This document shows positions 1-11,618 of a DNA stretch of 50,806 nucleotides, one piece after another. Positions within the stretch are counted from its first letter, which is position 1, and each line of letters begins with the position of its first letter. The notes beneath the pieces are model-generated. The model had not been told where the DNA came from and ran no database searches. It was given only the letters and a program-made list of their open reading frames with translations. Position numbers and translations under genes: made by a program. This DNA is from Oppiella nova (taxonomy: Eukaryota > Arthropoda > Arachnida > Sarcoptiformes > Oppiidae). The stretch is from assembly GCA_905397405.1 (NCBI GenBank), contig CAJPVJ010000054.1, positions 1-50,806 of the forward strand. The letters run 5' to 3'.

Positions 1-1318
1 TCTTCGCGACTAAGATCTTGAAGTCTTTTGGCGTCTCTGATCGGAGCGACCAATACATGACCGGCCAGTACTGGTCTGTGGTTGACAAACGCTATGGAGT
101 GATCTGTCCTACAAAACACTTGACTTGCTTTAACAACAGCTGTCGGTCCAAATGCGAACGACTCCTCGCTATTACTGTCTGTTTTATGAACCAAATCAAT
201 GGCGGGAATGATATTCCCATAGAGATTGGGTCTTCTGTCGCTCCAAACGGGAAGCTTTTGTCTCACACTTTGCAAGAAATCCAAATCAATTTGTGCGACA
301 CAGAGGCCAATGCCATCACTGCACTGGCCAATGATGGCGCCCCACGGGTCCACCACCTAATCAGTTGTTTAAAATATAATATAAATTGACATTTCGTGAG
401 TTAATCATATTTAATGCAAACCATTGCGTGTCCATAAGACGAGCGTTTCTTATTGTGGGCTCCGGTCTGAGCGGCGGCCACGACATAGCACTGCGTCTCT
501 ATAGCCCGGGCGCGAAGAAGTGACTCCCAGTGCGCTGAGCCGGTGGGCACTGTAAACGACGACGGATACTGACACAGACATCACTATTAGTATGCATTTC
601 AATGCAACTCAACACTCATACTAACGGTTAGAATGTCTGCTCCAGACTTCGCCAACGATATGGCGAACTCAGCGAACCTCAAGTCATAACAGATCCCAAG
701 ACCTATATTACCGGCCGGTGTGGCGACGGGAGGCACCACTCGATCGCCACCCGTCGAGAACTCGGACTCCACGAGTCGGACCACTCCCGGGATCTCCAGA
801 TTAAACAAATGCACTTTTCTATAGACAGACACCACGGATCCGTTGTTGTCGATCATGAGGTGCGCATTGAATGCCTTTCCGTCGTCCGAATGAGTCTTTT
901 TCTCGTGAAGACCTCCTAAAGAGAGCCAAACTTTGGTTTCTTTAGCTAATTGTTTGTATCTGGAAATAAGTGGTCCATCGATGGGTTCCGTGTTAGCCAT
1001 GATATCCTTCTGTGTCTCGCATATCATGTCAAAGCATTCCGGAAGGAAAACTACTTCACATCCCATTCCCGAAGCCTTTCGGATCAGACTCTCAGCGGTC
1101 CTGAAGTTAAGGTCTTTGTCGGCGCCGACACTGAGCTGACAGACGCCCACCAAAGTCTTCTTGGGTTGGGAAGCGTTGGTTTCGGTCGACATTTTGGCCG
1201 ATTGTCTGCAATCACTGCCACCTCTATATACCACTGAATCAAATGATCCCAAATGTAAACAACTCTTGCGATAAGTCTTGCAAACAGTTTGTGATAATAA
1301 ACTCAACAAACGATTCAT
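1..1318 (-). CDS. NitFhit: NitFhit: nitrilase-Fhit fusion protein (3' part outside window)
   Basis: Exons on the minus strand are 1318(or 1192)-626, 568-422 and 356-1, with both junctions in frame. The first two exons and the start of the third encode a NIT1-type nitrilase (amidase acting on deaminated glutathione). The catalytic triad is visible as Glu in FLPECFD, Lys in YRKVHLF and Cys in [10 protein letters not shown]. The frame then runs without a stop into a Fhit HIT-domain start ([16 protein letters not shown], then [15 protein letters not shown]), so this is the fused form known from flies and worms. The HIT histidine triad lies beyond position 1. There are two in-frame starts. The ATG at 1318 adds 42 residues rich in Arg/Lys/Ser that could be a mitochondrial presequence. 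The ATG at 1192 (MSTETN) gives the cytosolic form. The gene is divergent from COMMD10. Confidence 0.93.
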
Positions 1319-1495
1319 TCATTCAATGATTTGTAACTATTTTGCTGTAAATGAATGCAAACTTTGATTTTCAGTACTTTTACTCAATTATATACTTTTA
1401 AACCATTAGTTAAATTCACTTCAATTCAACTCAATTAACACAGACTTTTAAATTGACTTTTAAATGTTGTTTATATTTACGGAAATTAGTATATG
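1319..1495. promoter_or_regulatory. Shared upstream region of NitFhit (-) and COMMD10 (+)
   Basis: This short AT-rich stretch lies between the NitFhit start and the COMMD10 upstream duplication. It contains no ORF and no clear TATA box. Because the two genes point away from each other, it is the likely promoter region for NitFhit and possibly for both (inference). Confidence 0.4.
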
Positions 1496-2658
1496 AAGTG
1501 ACAAATTAAACACATTTGAGTGACCCATCAATATAACTGATACCCGTATTACCGGTATTTACTGTACTTTTATAGCTATCATAAAGTGCCGGTCATTGAG
1601 TTACTGTATATCCTGCAGTAGCACTGAATCAAAACCCCACTCACATACAGTATAACACTATATGTGAACATTTTATGACTACATTTTCAGTATTTTCAAA
1701 ATGTGATGTCAAATATTTAAATTGAGTATTAAATACAGTTTGAGATTATTTCACATTTTATATTCAGTTAAATTCAGTTTTTGTTTCAAATCTTATAACA
1801 GTAATTAGCTTTGGCTTAAATTCAAGCAAAATGTTTGTCAAAACACCAGAGTAAGTTATTTATTATTTGTATTGCTTTAAAATGATGTTTAATTTGATTG
1901 TAAGACCATTATTGAAATGACTATAGTCAATATATTCTGTACATTTTAATACATTGTATATAATTGATAATTTGTAATATAAATACCTTATACCAATATT
2001 GATTACCATACATTGATTATATAAGAAGATACAATAATGCTATGAATTAATAGCAGTTTTATAAACAATACGCCAAGTGACAAATTAAACACATTTGAGT
2101 GACCCATCAATATAACTGATACCCGTATTACCGGTATTTACTGTACTTTTATAGCTATCATAAAGTGCCGGTCATTGAGTTACTGTATATCCTGCAGTAG
2201 CATTCAATCAAAACCCCACTCACATACAGTATAACACTATATGTGAACATTTATGACTACATTCACAGTATTTTCAAAATGTGATGTCAAATATTTAAAT
2301 TGAGTATTAAATACAGTTTGAGATTATTTCATATTTTATATTCAGTTAAATTCAGTTTTTGTTTCAAATCTTATAACAGTAACAGTAATTAGCTTTGGCT
2401 TAAATTCAAGCAAAATGTTTGTCAAAACACCAGAGTAAGTTATTTATTATTTGTATTGTTTTAAAATGATGTTTAATTTGATTGTAAGACCATTATTGAA
2501 ATGACTATAGTCAATATATTCTGTACATTTTAATACATTGTATATAATTGATAATTTGTAATATAAATACCTTATACCAATATTGATTACCATACATTGA
2601 TTATATAAGAAGATACAATAATGCTATGAATTAATAGCAGTTTTATAAACAATACGCC
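1496..2658. repeat. Tandem duplication, two ~580-bp copies, each with COMMD10 exon 1
   Basis: Copy 1 is 1496-2074 (579 bp) and copy 2 is 2075-2658 (584 bp), head to tail. They differ by a handful of substitutions, a 6-bp insertion in copy 2 (an extra acagta unit) and a 1-bp deletion. Each copy carries the same upstream DNA, the same ATG, the same seven-codon exon and the same GTAAGT donor of COMMD10. The near identity suggests a recent event. Confidence 0.95.
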
Positions 2659-2760
2659 TATTTCGTGATATATTAATTACAATAATTATTAAAAGGTTAT
2701 AATTAAAGATCAATAATGAAAAATCTGTGATAAGTTATGTATAGTTAAAAATATACTATT

Positions 2761-2804
<44 letters not shown>

Positions 2805-4128
2805 CAGAAAAACTTTGAATTTGTAAAAATTTACTCAATTTTTCTAACTACCTTAGTAAGATTAAAATATTTATTTATTTAATTAAGTTTCAGTAATATG
2901 GTAATATATACATATTTTATCAAACATTCATCCAGCTATTTTCCTCATAGGACCACATTTTTTTGGGAAATACTGTATTACTGCAATACAGTACTTTATA
3001 TCGGTATAAGAATTTCTAAAGCTACCGTATACTAAAATAAAATGTGTGTCTAAAATAAAACTAACTTGTAAGTTTATACTACCATAAATTAAAATATACA
3101 ATATACTTATTATTTAAAATTGTACAGTATTTGTCATAATATGTGTTATCATATGATAATTATATTCGAATCTTTAACATACAGAATTACAATCAAATAA
3201 CCAAGTATAATCACTGTACATATTTATACTGTATTCATACTTTATAAGATTATAAGATCTTGAGTTTAAATTGATGTCAATATTCTGAACTCCGGTTGTG
3301 GACTGCTTTTTAATACAATACCAAATAGAGTGTAGATTGTAGTCAATTTCTGTAAGCCAAACCCAGATATACCCTAACCTGCTATCCATCCAATTATCAG
3401 TACTGTATCTTTAAATCATCTCAAATAACAACTTTTCACTTACAGTATGTGAGCTTTTATCTCAAACTCACTTTATAACATGATTTTAAAGTCAAAACTC
3501 TATTTCATCAATACTTTCACTTTTATTCATTTCTTAATATTGTGAAGAATTTATAGAATAATTTTAATTTAATTTCTAAGAATACAATCTATTATTGTAC
3601 TGATTTGGACACTGTATGTCTGTATGTGTATGAGTTATTATATTTTGAAGCCAAAAAACTATGAATTATTTATTTGAATAAATTTATTTAACTTTTGAAC
3701 ATCCCTTTGATTTCTAAAAATTCTTTTTAATCTTTTGATTAAATCCTGTTTTCAAACAATTATTTGAATTAAAAAATTATTTCCAAAGAATGTCTTCAAA
3801 GAGTGAATCTTGTTTTGAGCGGTTGTTTGACCTGAGGTTAGGTTTAATGTCTTCAACCGAATATGAGTTGAAGAGTCAAATACAGTGAAATGTTTGCACC
3901 CCTTAAGCATCCATCATATCTTAAGGCTCTATTATGTAAACTTTTTGTGTGATGTGAGTCTCTGTTTATATAATGAATACTTTGAGAAATAAAAATAAAA
4001 TCAATCGTAAGATTGATAGTTGTTTGAGGTATAGGTTATTGAATTATGAGGTCTTGGGACTCAATGGGTTTGGAGTACAAACTACTCACTCGAGTCATTA
4101 GACTCACTCCACTCGTGAACACCGAACC

Positions 4129-4171
<43 letters not shown>

Positions 4172-4892
4172 AGTGTTGTGTGATTTTTATACAACAGTTT
4201 CATTCACATACATATTGATAGACAATCATTGCATTTTTATTCACACATTTTTTTAAATCTTTTTATTCCTATACAGTATTTCAAGTTTTTAAAATTTTAT
4301 TTTGGTTTACAGATTAAGTGAAGCAATTGTCTTAATAAATGGCATCGATTTGACAAAATTTTCCAAATTTGTTATAAGAATTGTTGAAAAATTGGATCAA
4401 AATTATACCGAAATCTTTAATGAAGAAGAAGAAAATAAACTAAAATCTATTTTATCAGTAAATGATACGCAAAAAGTTAAACTAATTGTAAAGACAGTCC
4501 ATTATATACTAAAACAAATTGTTTATCATTTAATGAAACCAAGAGTTATTGCTAAAGAGTTGACTGAATTAGGGTTAGATATGGAGAAAGTGGTAGTTTT
4601 TGGAGAGATTTGCAACAATTATACGCCAAAATTGATTGAAAATTTGAAAGACTCGTCGTTTGATATATCAAACCATCGATTATCTGACATCAATTGGAAA
4701 CTTAAATTGTTAACAAACCAGAGCTGTAGTGATAACAAGAATGCCATTCCTTTAACACAATTGGATCTCACTTTGAAAGGCAAAGACGACTCCAAACAAA
4801 GTATTTCCATAGACTTTGATCGCCAAGAGTTGTGGAACTTATATGAGAACCTCGAAACAATTCAAACACAACTCGACTCACTTCACAAATAA
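1831..4892 (+). CDS. COMMD10: COMMD10: COMM domain-containing protein 10
   Basis: This is a subunit of the COMMD/CCDC22/CCDC93 (Commander) assembly, which works with retriever in endosomal recycling (family knowledge). Exon 1 is either 1831-1850 or its duplicate 2415-2434. Both encode MFVKTP plus two bases and end at GTAAGT. Exon 2 is 4313-4892, entered through tttacag. Either first exon gives 199 residues, close to the human 202. The N-terminal helical domain (SEAIVLINGID) and the C-terminal COMM domain are recognisable, and the final motif LETIQTQLDSL matches COMMD10 rather than other COMMDs. The intron is unusually long for this window (1.9-2.5 kb) and holds a (GA)19 and a (TC)19 tract. 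Confidence 0.93.
2765..2802. repeat. (GA)19 microsatellite
   Basis: This is a perfect GA dinucleotide run of 38 bp inside the COMMD10 intron. It is the reverse complement of the equally long TC run at 4132-4169 in the same intron. Confidence 0.98.
2803..4131. other. COMMD10 intron interior, no gene seen
   Basis: This AT-rich intronic DNA lies between the GA and TC tracts. A 71-residue minus-strand ORF (3174-3389) has no family resemblance and AT-driven composition, so I do not call it. Several TACTGTA/TACAGTA heptamers occur here. Confidence 0.6.
4132..4169. repeat. (TC)19 microsatellite
   Basis: This is a perfect TC run of 38 bp about 140 bp upstream of the COMMD10 exon 2 acceptor. It may add to the pyrimidine-rich region upstream of that splice site. 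It is complementary to the GA tract at 2765-2802. Confidence 0.98.
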
Positions 4893-4950
4893 TACTGTAT
4901 TTGTTTATTGTCTTTAAATTTGAAATTAAATAAAATTAATTTTATTGTAG

Positions 4951-4977
4951 AATAAAACTTTGTGTGTGTTGTGTTCA
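4951..4977 (+). terminator. COMMD10 poly(A) signal and GU-rich element
   Basis: AATAAA at 4951-4956 follows the stop codon by 59 bp. A GT-rich run (tttgtgtgtgttgtgttc) comes directly after it. This is the usual cleavage/polyadenylation arrangement. A second AATAAA lies at 4929-4934. Confidence 0.65.
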
Positions 4978-5512
4978 TTTATTATAACATAAAAGCTGAA
5001 AAAGTGAGTGAAAGACAATTGAATGAAAAGACTGTCAGACACAGAGAATTTAAATCAAATCCACTTTAAACAAATAGATAAATCTTGAGATAAAAAAATA
5101 TGAGAATTATGACAATGAGATAATTATGTATTTCTTCCTGAAATATGATTCAAATGCGAGACTTTCACCCGAAATGAAGTATTGAACTTGAATTCAAATT
5201 ATAATCTTTGAGATGAAAGACAAGTCTTAGGAAAGGGAGGAATTGTATGAATAATATCTCGTCGAATGGCGTGAAATCAGAAATGGAAAGCATTCCTCAC
5301 CCAAAGCGAGTTGAGTGGCCTTAACTCAAAACTATACTCATCCTCAGTTCAAAGGTGGGACGGCATCCCAAGTAATTGCACTTTCACTTCACTTTTTCCA
5401 ATACGTTTGCCCAAACATTACCCGTATATATACCGCTAAAACTCTTGGATTCTTCATTTGTAGTCGTAATCCAGAGCCGAGTGATTGTCCAAACATTTCT
5501 AGCATTTAGAAA
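4978..5512. promoter_or_regulatory. COMMD10-chitinase intergenic region with TATA box
   Basis: This is the upstream region of the chitinase gene. A TATATATA element sits at 5425-5432, about 80 bp before the chitinase ATG. That spacing allows a transcription start near 5455-5465 and a short 5' UTR. Short ORFs here (5315-5570) have no coding resemblance. Confidence 0.45.
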
Positions 5513-8327
5513 ATGTTTAGAATATTGTTTGCAATCGTTTGCATTTCCCATAACCTATTGCTGTGCTTAGGCTGTACTGAACATGAAGTCGAAGGAAAAG
5601 GCGATACTTCCAACTCTGGTAAGTCTCTTAAACTGATTAACAGTTATTAAGTAACACTTATGTATTATTATTATTAGTTTGAATTAATCAATATTTTTAA
5701 ATTGTCTTGATAGTTATTTTTAAAAATATTATTAATAGCTATAAAATTAAAGCTATAAATTTACAATTATGCTATAAAAGTTTATAAAACTATTTAAAAA
5801 TATAAACGACCCTGATATTAAAGTAATGCAGTGAAGCAAAAATTAAAATTGTTTAATAATAATTATTAAAAATAATTTTTTACTGTACATAAACGAGTAT
5901 ACTAGTATATATAATACTATGTAGAATGATAAATGATTAAAATATACCTTTAAAAACTTTAACTTCTTTTAAGCAATAAACAACTTCTCATGACTTGATT
6001 TCCTCATAACATATAAGTTATAATATAGTGCAACACTTTATCCCAAATCTAGTATCAAATGACATGAAATTATTGTGTTATTACGGAAGTTGGTCTGTCT
6101 ATCGACCCGGAGATGGCAAATATCCAGTTGAGGAAATCGATCCCTTCCTCTGCAGGTCACTCATCAAAACATTGCATTCAAATGAAATGAATAATAAAAA
6201 AGCAATAAATTTTAAAAATTGTCGAAATCTTACAGTCATTTGATATATGCTTTCGCGGGATTGGGTCACGACAACCGAATCCGACCGCTCGACCCCTACA
6301 ATGATTTAAAAGAAAACTATGGAAAGGGAGCTTTCCTTAGATTTAATTCATTGAAAAATGTTAACAAAAATCTAAAGACTTTGATTGCGATCGGGGGCTG
6401 GAATGAAGGGTCCATCAAGTATTCAAATATGGCCGCAAAACCAGAGTCGAGACGAGTTTTTGTCGACAGTGTCGTCGAATTTATTGAAAAATACGGCTTC
6501 GATGGACTGGATCTGGATTGGGGTTTGTATTTATAGCCATTTATGATAATTTGTGGTATATTTACTTCAAATTCCTATCAAAGAGTATCCGGCGTCCAGA
6601 GGAGGCAAACCGGAAGATAAGCAAAACTTGGTGTCACTTCTTAGAGAACTAAAGGAGGCGTTCACTCCTCGCGGATATCTGTTAACCTCTGCCGTGTCAG
6701 CCGGCAAATGGTTTATAGAGCCCGCGTATGATATCGCAGCCGTCTCTCAGTCAGTGTCCTATCAGTTATGTATCCGACAGACAATTATTAATTGAATAAA
6801 TTCTAATTCAGATATTTGGATCTCATTAACATAATGTGTTATGACTATCACGGGGGTTGGGAGAACAGAACCGGTAGGTCTTATCATATATTCTCATTTG
6901 ACCATCAATTTAATAAACCAAATTCCCAGGACATAACGCTCCACTCTATGCCCGTCCCGACGAGATTCTTAACGATAAGATATCAAATGTGGTTTGTATT
7001 CAATATTTCAAACCAATAGAATATTCTTCACAAATAAACATTTCTCTCAATTATAAACAATTTTCAGAATTTTTCGATCAACTATTGGATATCAAAGGGC
7101 GCCCCAAGGAATAAGATAATACTGGGAATGGGAACATACGGCCGATCATTCACTTTACAAAGAGCTGAAGACAATGGGTTGGGCGCATCGGCACCACAGA
7201 AGGGACAGGCGGGACCCTATACTAGAGAAGCCGGTTCTCTGGGATACAATGAAGTCTGCAATTTTAAAACACTGTTATAGCATAGAATTAATGAATATAT
7301 TCTCGTGAAACAGATTTGTGAAATGAAACAAAATCGTAACCAATGGACTGAAGTTAGAGATCGCTATCATATGGCGCCGTATGCTTATAGAGACAGACAA
7401 TGGGTTGGATACGACGACATCGAGAGTATTTCACTCAAAGCCCAGTATATCAAAGCCATGCAATTGGCCGGAGGTATGATCTGGTCCATTGAAACTGACG
7501 ATTTCAAAGGTAATTCACACTTAAATCAATATACAGCACAGTATTCACTAAATAGTGGTTTTAATTATTAAGGAAAATGTGGTGAAAAGTATCCACTTTT
7601 GAATGCAATCAATAAAGTATTCAAAAGTGATTCAGTGGTTATGCCACTCCCACCCCCTCCAGAACCTGATGCTAAACCTGTCAGTCATACAACTACCACA
7701 ACCACAACTGCCAAGCCTTGGGTTTGGGCTCAATCATCGACGACTGGATCCACCAACTCATGGTCGACACCCTCATCAGGCATAACGTGGTGGCCCAGAC
7801 CCTCATCCACACCATCATCGACGTGGTGGCCAAAGCCTTCTGTCAGCTCATCCATATGGTGGTCGTCGACGCCCGTGTCATCGCCTTCGAGTTCGTGGTC
7901 GTGGGCGCCAACACATCCGGTCCATAGCTCAACCGTTACGAAGGCTGAGGAAATGACATCCCCGTCCACTCCTTCAAAAGTGTCGACACCGGGTCATGAG
8001 GTGGAGGATGAGCCGAACTCCAACCCCAACCCCAATCCTAACCCCAACCCAAGTCCAAACCCCAACCCCAACCCCATCCCAACCCCGGACACCTTTAGCT
8101 GTCCCGGACTCGGAATATTCAAACACGAGAAGGACTGCCAAAAGTTCTATCGATGTATTCCCACACAAATGGAAGGCAAATATAAGCCATACGACTACAC
8201 CTGTCCCGCAAAGACGGTGTTTAATCCAAAGACAAGCCTCTGTGATTGGGTCGAGAATGTGCCCGAATGTATGAAACGAGTTCCCAACAGTTTCTTCAGA
8301 TTTCACAACTCATACATTCAGTCTTAA
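5513..8327 (+). CDS. Secreted GH18 chitinase with Trp/Ser-rich linker and CBM14 domain
   Basis: This is an endochitinase for cuticle or dietary chitin. Nine exons are 5513-5618, 6029-6155, 6236-6522, 6584-6749, 6812-6873, 6930-6991, 7068-7253, 7314-7509 and 7573-8327, all in phase, giving 648 residues. Residues 1 to about 21 form a signal peptide. The GH18 barrel spans about 48-400 and includes FAGLG, LIAIGGW, the catalytic DGLDLDWE (about 167-174), MCYDYHGGWE and GGMIWSIETDDF. The catalytic Glu codon is split by intron 3 (G|AG). Next come a Ser/Thr/Pro linker with repeated Trp doublets, an Asn-Pro run, and a six-cysteine peritrophin-A domain (CBM14, about 571-630). The domain order matches mite chitinases of the group 15 allergen type. 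The catalytic acid is kept, so an active enzyme is expected. Confidence 0.94.
5619..6028 (+). other. Chitinase intron 1 (410 bp)
   Basis: This is the longest intron of the chitinase gene, separating the signal-peptide exon from the catalytic domain. It is very AT-rich and I see no gene or structured element in it. Confidence 0.7.
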
Positions 8328-8640
8328 ATAGGTCTCAAATAACCATTTTCTCAATCATTTATTTCATTTATATTAAAATATGGAAAATTGGGATTTTGTG
8401 TAATTAACAATAAATTCATAAAAACATTAAATTATATATTATAAAAAGACAAAAATATTTGACTTAAGTATAGACTTAGATAACTTTTACAAGTTATCAA
8501 ACATGATAATAAATTTAAAAATTAAGTTAAATTATATAAATTACTAGATATTAAGACTATAAGATATGTCGAATTAAAGGCAATCCATGTTTCAGATCTG
8601 ATTATTGGCACAAAGCGTTGGTTCGTAAGGCAGACAGTTG
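8328..8640. other. Convergent 3' ends of chitinase and CHSY
   Basis: This short AT-rich spacer lies between two converging genes. AATAAA at 8409-8414 is a plausible poly(A) signal for the chitinase. No ORF of note. Confidence 0.6.
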
Positions 8641-10940
8641 TCATAATTTAAGGAATTTATTCTGATTGATGTATTTGGCTAACTGTGGGACAGACCCTAA
8701 ACTGGTTAACTTTGTTCCCAAACACATCTCATACTGTATTGATGTCAATGAATGATCGCAATGAATGTCGTGATAAATATGGACTAATTGGTGATCAATA
8801 CTACGAAATATAGTAAAACTGCTTTGAATGATGCGATCGTATAGATTGACGTCTTCCATACCCCAGCCATGAATGGATACATTAAAACCTCCCACTGTTT
8901 GCAGATCACAGTTATATATGGAGAGAATTCCGAACCCAAATTGTCTCCAATAACCCCTGTCTTCATATATGTCTCGGTTGTTGAGATTATTTTCAGTAGA
9001 AAATTGTGGACTGTATTGACTAAAAATAATTGGGAAATAGATTTGTTTGGTTTGAATAGTGTTAAGACGGACGCGAGCAATGACTTCATCAGTGAAATGC
9101 ATGTCGACGTCCAGAAACAGGAGCAAAGAGTCCTTCGAGAACATGGCTGACCCTCTCTGAAGGGCAGCGGCGCGTGAGAAGAAGCCGCCCAATTGGCCCA
9201 CTCTTACATCAATGCCTGACTTCTGGACCTCATTTAGGATAGCATTGGTTTGGTTTAGACTTTGGGCTGAATCGGGGAACAGGACGACCGCTAAACTTAT
9301 GTATTTGTCTTTGGTTTGCACTTCTTTGAAGTTCTCGACAAATCTCTGAAAGGCTTCTATTCTTCCGGAGAGAGGAACTATTATATTGACTACTTGTGAA
9401 GACTCATAGCTTTCAGTCTCTCTGATCTGTATCTGAGAAAATGTTTGGACGGCATATGCGTGTCGGCGCACAGGTATTGTCATTTTGCGACCCCTATAGC
9501 GCCTGTAAACCATCAGTAAATCGAGAATATATTCTATACCTACCATTGGGTCGACTCTCATGTATCCATAAAAGAGATTCTTGTATTCCATGGTTCGACC
9601 CTTTTGTTTGGAGCGTCTGTTTATTAATGACATAATGTCTTGAATATTGTTATCAATGGATCTCGAGATATGACTTTCGACGTGTCTTTTGGGGTTTATA
9701 TTGGTCGCCGAATAGAGATTATGTGATATGAAATCCCAAGGAATATATGAGTCTCTCTTGGAGAGTGAGTTAAAATCAATGGATTGTCCTAAAAGTGATG
9801 ATTTTGAATACTTTTGATTCAAATTATTGAGAAATTCATCGACAGATATGTTAAGTAGATGTGATGTCTTAAACACCATTCGATACAATTGATTCAATTT
9901 ATGCCTCAACTTCTGGTGCTCTTTGTTCTGGAAGTACAGGTGAAGAGCTTTCATAGTGTCCGGCCTTTTGATGGGATGAACTGTAATGGCTTTCGACAAC
10001 TGTTTGGAACTAATGGTCTCGGCTTTGATGGACTCTTCGTGTGACGAGTTGTGATGAAATATTTTCTGCATTTCATAACTCCAAGTGCAGGGAATACCGG
10101 CCGACCGGCGCACACACCGTCCGATCTCCACGTCTTCGTGGGTGGAGTACAGGTGTTTGAGACAGTAGTGAATGTTTTTGGACAACAGCTCGAGTGTGGC
10201 TCTACTGACCACCACTCCGGGCCCTCCCATACAGAAGTTCTCGTCCGAGTCGAGGCTCAGTCGTCCGAATTCCTCTTTGTTCCCAACGCCCGCCTGACCG
10301 ATGAATTGAGGTCTACTGCTGTTCACCGAACGCAGGAACCGCTCCAACCGATCGGTGTTGATGTAGACGTCGTCGTCGGCTCTCATGAAGTACTCGAATT
10401 TGTCGAGGAAGTGGTCACTCATGAACTTAAACATGAGAAACGACTTCTTTTGGGGCGGATACGAGTCATCGACAGTCGGCAGTGGGACCAGAGGTATGCC
10501 ATACGAAGACCTTGAGTGATAACAAGCAAATAATGGGTAAATTGTTATCCAAAGCAACAAATGATTGGTCACTACTTGGAAGAAGAGCTCGAGAAGAAGA
10601 TGATGTTTCCGTTGAGACTTTGAGCCCATGTCTTGTAAATAGATAGGGCTCTGGAGTCGAGATATTTCTGAGCCGTCATCACTCCAATCAAAATCAAGTT
10701 GTGCTCAGAATTGCGGTCAACAACCGATTGGATCAACTGATCCAACGCTTCGCTCTTGAGATCCCAATGTCTGTCGCTATGCAAGGAATGGGTGGACTGT
10801 TGCGAGCAAAAGGGTGTTTCCCTCCACTGATACCTAAAAGTGGTTAATTGGGAACAAATGCTGAAACCGATCACAAGTCCACACAAGTAATGGATGCCAT
10901 TTGTGGACAAGTGTTTGCTCTTATGCTTCAAGTCATTCAT
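8641..10940 (-). CDS. CHSY1: Chondroitin sulfate synthase (CHSY1/3-like)
   Basis: This Golgi type II membrane glycosyltransferase polymerises the GlcA/GalNAc chondroitin chain. Exons are 10940-10576 and 10510-8641, giving 744 residues. The junction rebuilds the conserved stretch FFSS...GIPLVPL. The chosen ATG (MNDLKHKSK) precedes a hydrophobic anchor (about residues 16-32). The upstream in-frame reading has no ATG and runs into a likely 5' UTR acceptor near 10995. The N-terminal domain keeps VDDSYPPQKKSF, the DDD metal site in FMRADDDVY (167-169) and NFCMGGPGVV. The C-terminal CHGN domain keeps FLDVD (about 589-591), YFPIIFSQY and HGWGMEDVNLYD. With both sites intact it should have both transferase activities, as in CHSY proteins rather than the partner CHPF. 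Confidence 0.94.
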
Positions 10941-11618
10941 TTGATCCACGATTGGCCTCAAAGTACCACTAAATGCAGTCAACGGTAACACAACTGTAAG
11001 CCTATGAAGCGATTGAAGAGAAACTGTTTATTTGTTTATCAAAAAGTTTTTGTCAAAAAGCCTTTCGCTATAAATATTTCCTAATGTTTATTATTTTAGC
11101 AAATGTTGTGTTCATTAAGGTGCACAATGAATCGATTGATTCAATATTGGATTAACAAATGATAAATATGTTTCAAAATAACGTCAAATAAAAATTAAAA
11201 AAACTTTTTTATTCAAACATTTTTATGTGAAATACAGTAACAATTGAATTGATATTTCATTTCTCAAGTGTTTGTTATGTTTGTCGTGTGTATTGTAGAG
11301 GTATTTAAATTTATAGCCTCAATCACGTTACACATTACACATGCGGTGAGGGGGAGGTTTACAATAGGATTAGTGTTGAGGGGTTCATACGATTGCGAGA
11401 ATAAGTCATAGAGTTTGTGATGGTTTCTGATGAGCGAAAGAGTTGTCAAACGATTGCAGTATTGAGTGAATGAGTGCTTCACTTATGACAACATCTGCTG
11501 TAATCAGTGTTTGAGATAACGATACCAGAGATTAGCCATTGTTTGTCTCACAACAAGTCATCACTCGATTACGTCTTCAACTCAAGAGCCTATATAGTGA
11601 TAGCTGTGGACATCAGTC
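10941..11618. promoter_or_regulatory. Divergent upstream region of CHSY (-) and SCAMP (+)
   Basis: No coding sequence is supported here. A 72-residue minus-strand ORF (11264-11482) looks like noncoding DNA. The cttacag string near 10995 on the minus strand suggests a 5' UTR intron for CHSY. Confidence 0.45.

Noticed and set aside
7730-8306. Minus-strand ORFs of 79 and 110 codons
   Set aside because: They are antisense shadows of the low-complexity Trp/Ser and Asn-Pro linker of the chitinase.
11591-11597. TATATAG as a TATA box for SCAMP
   Set aside because: It lies only 22 bp from the start codon, so a TATA-directed start would fall at or past the ATG.
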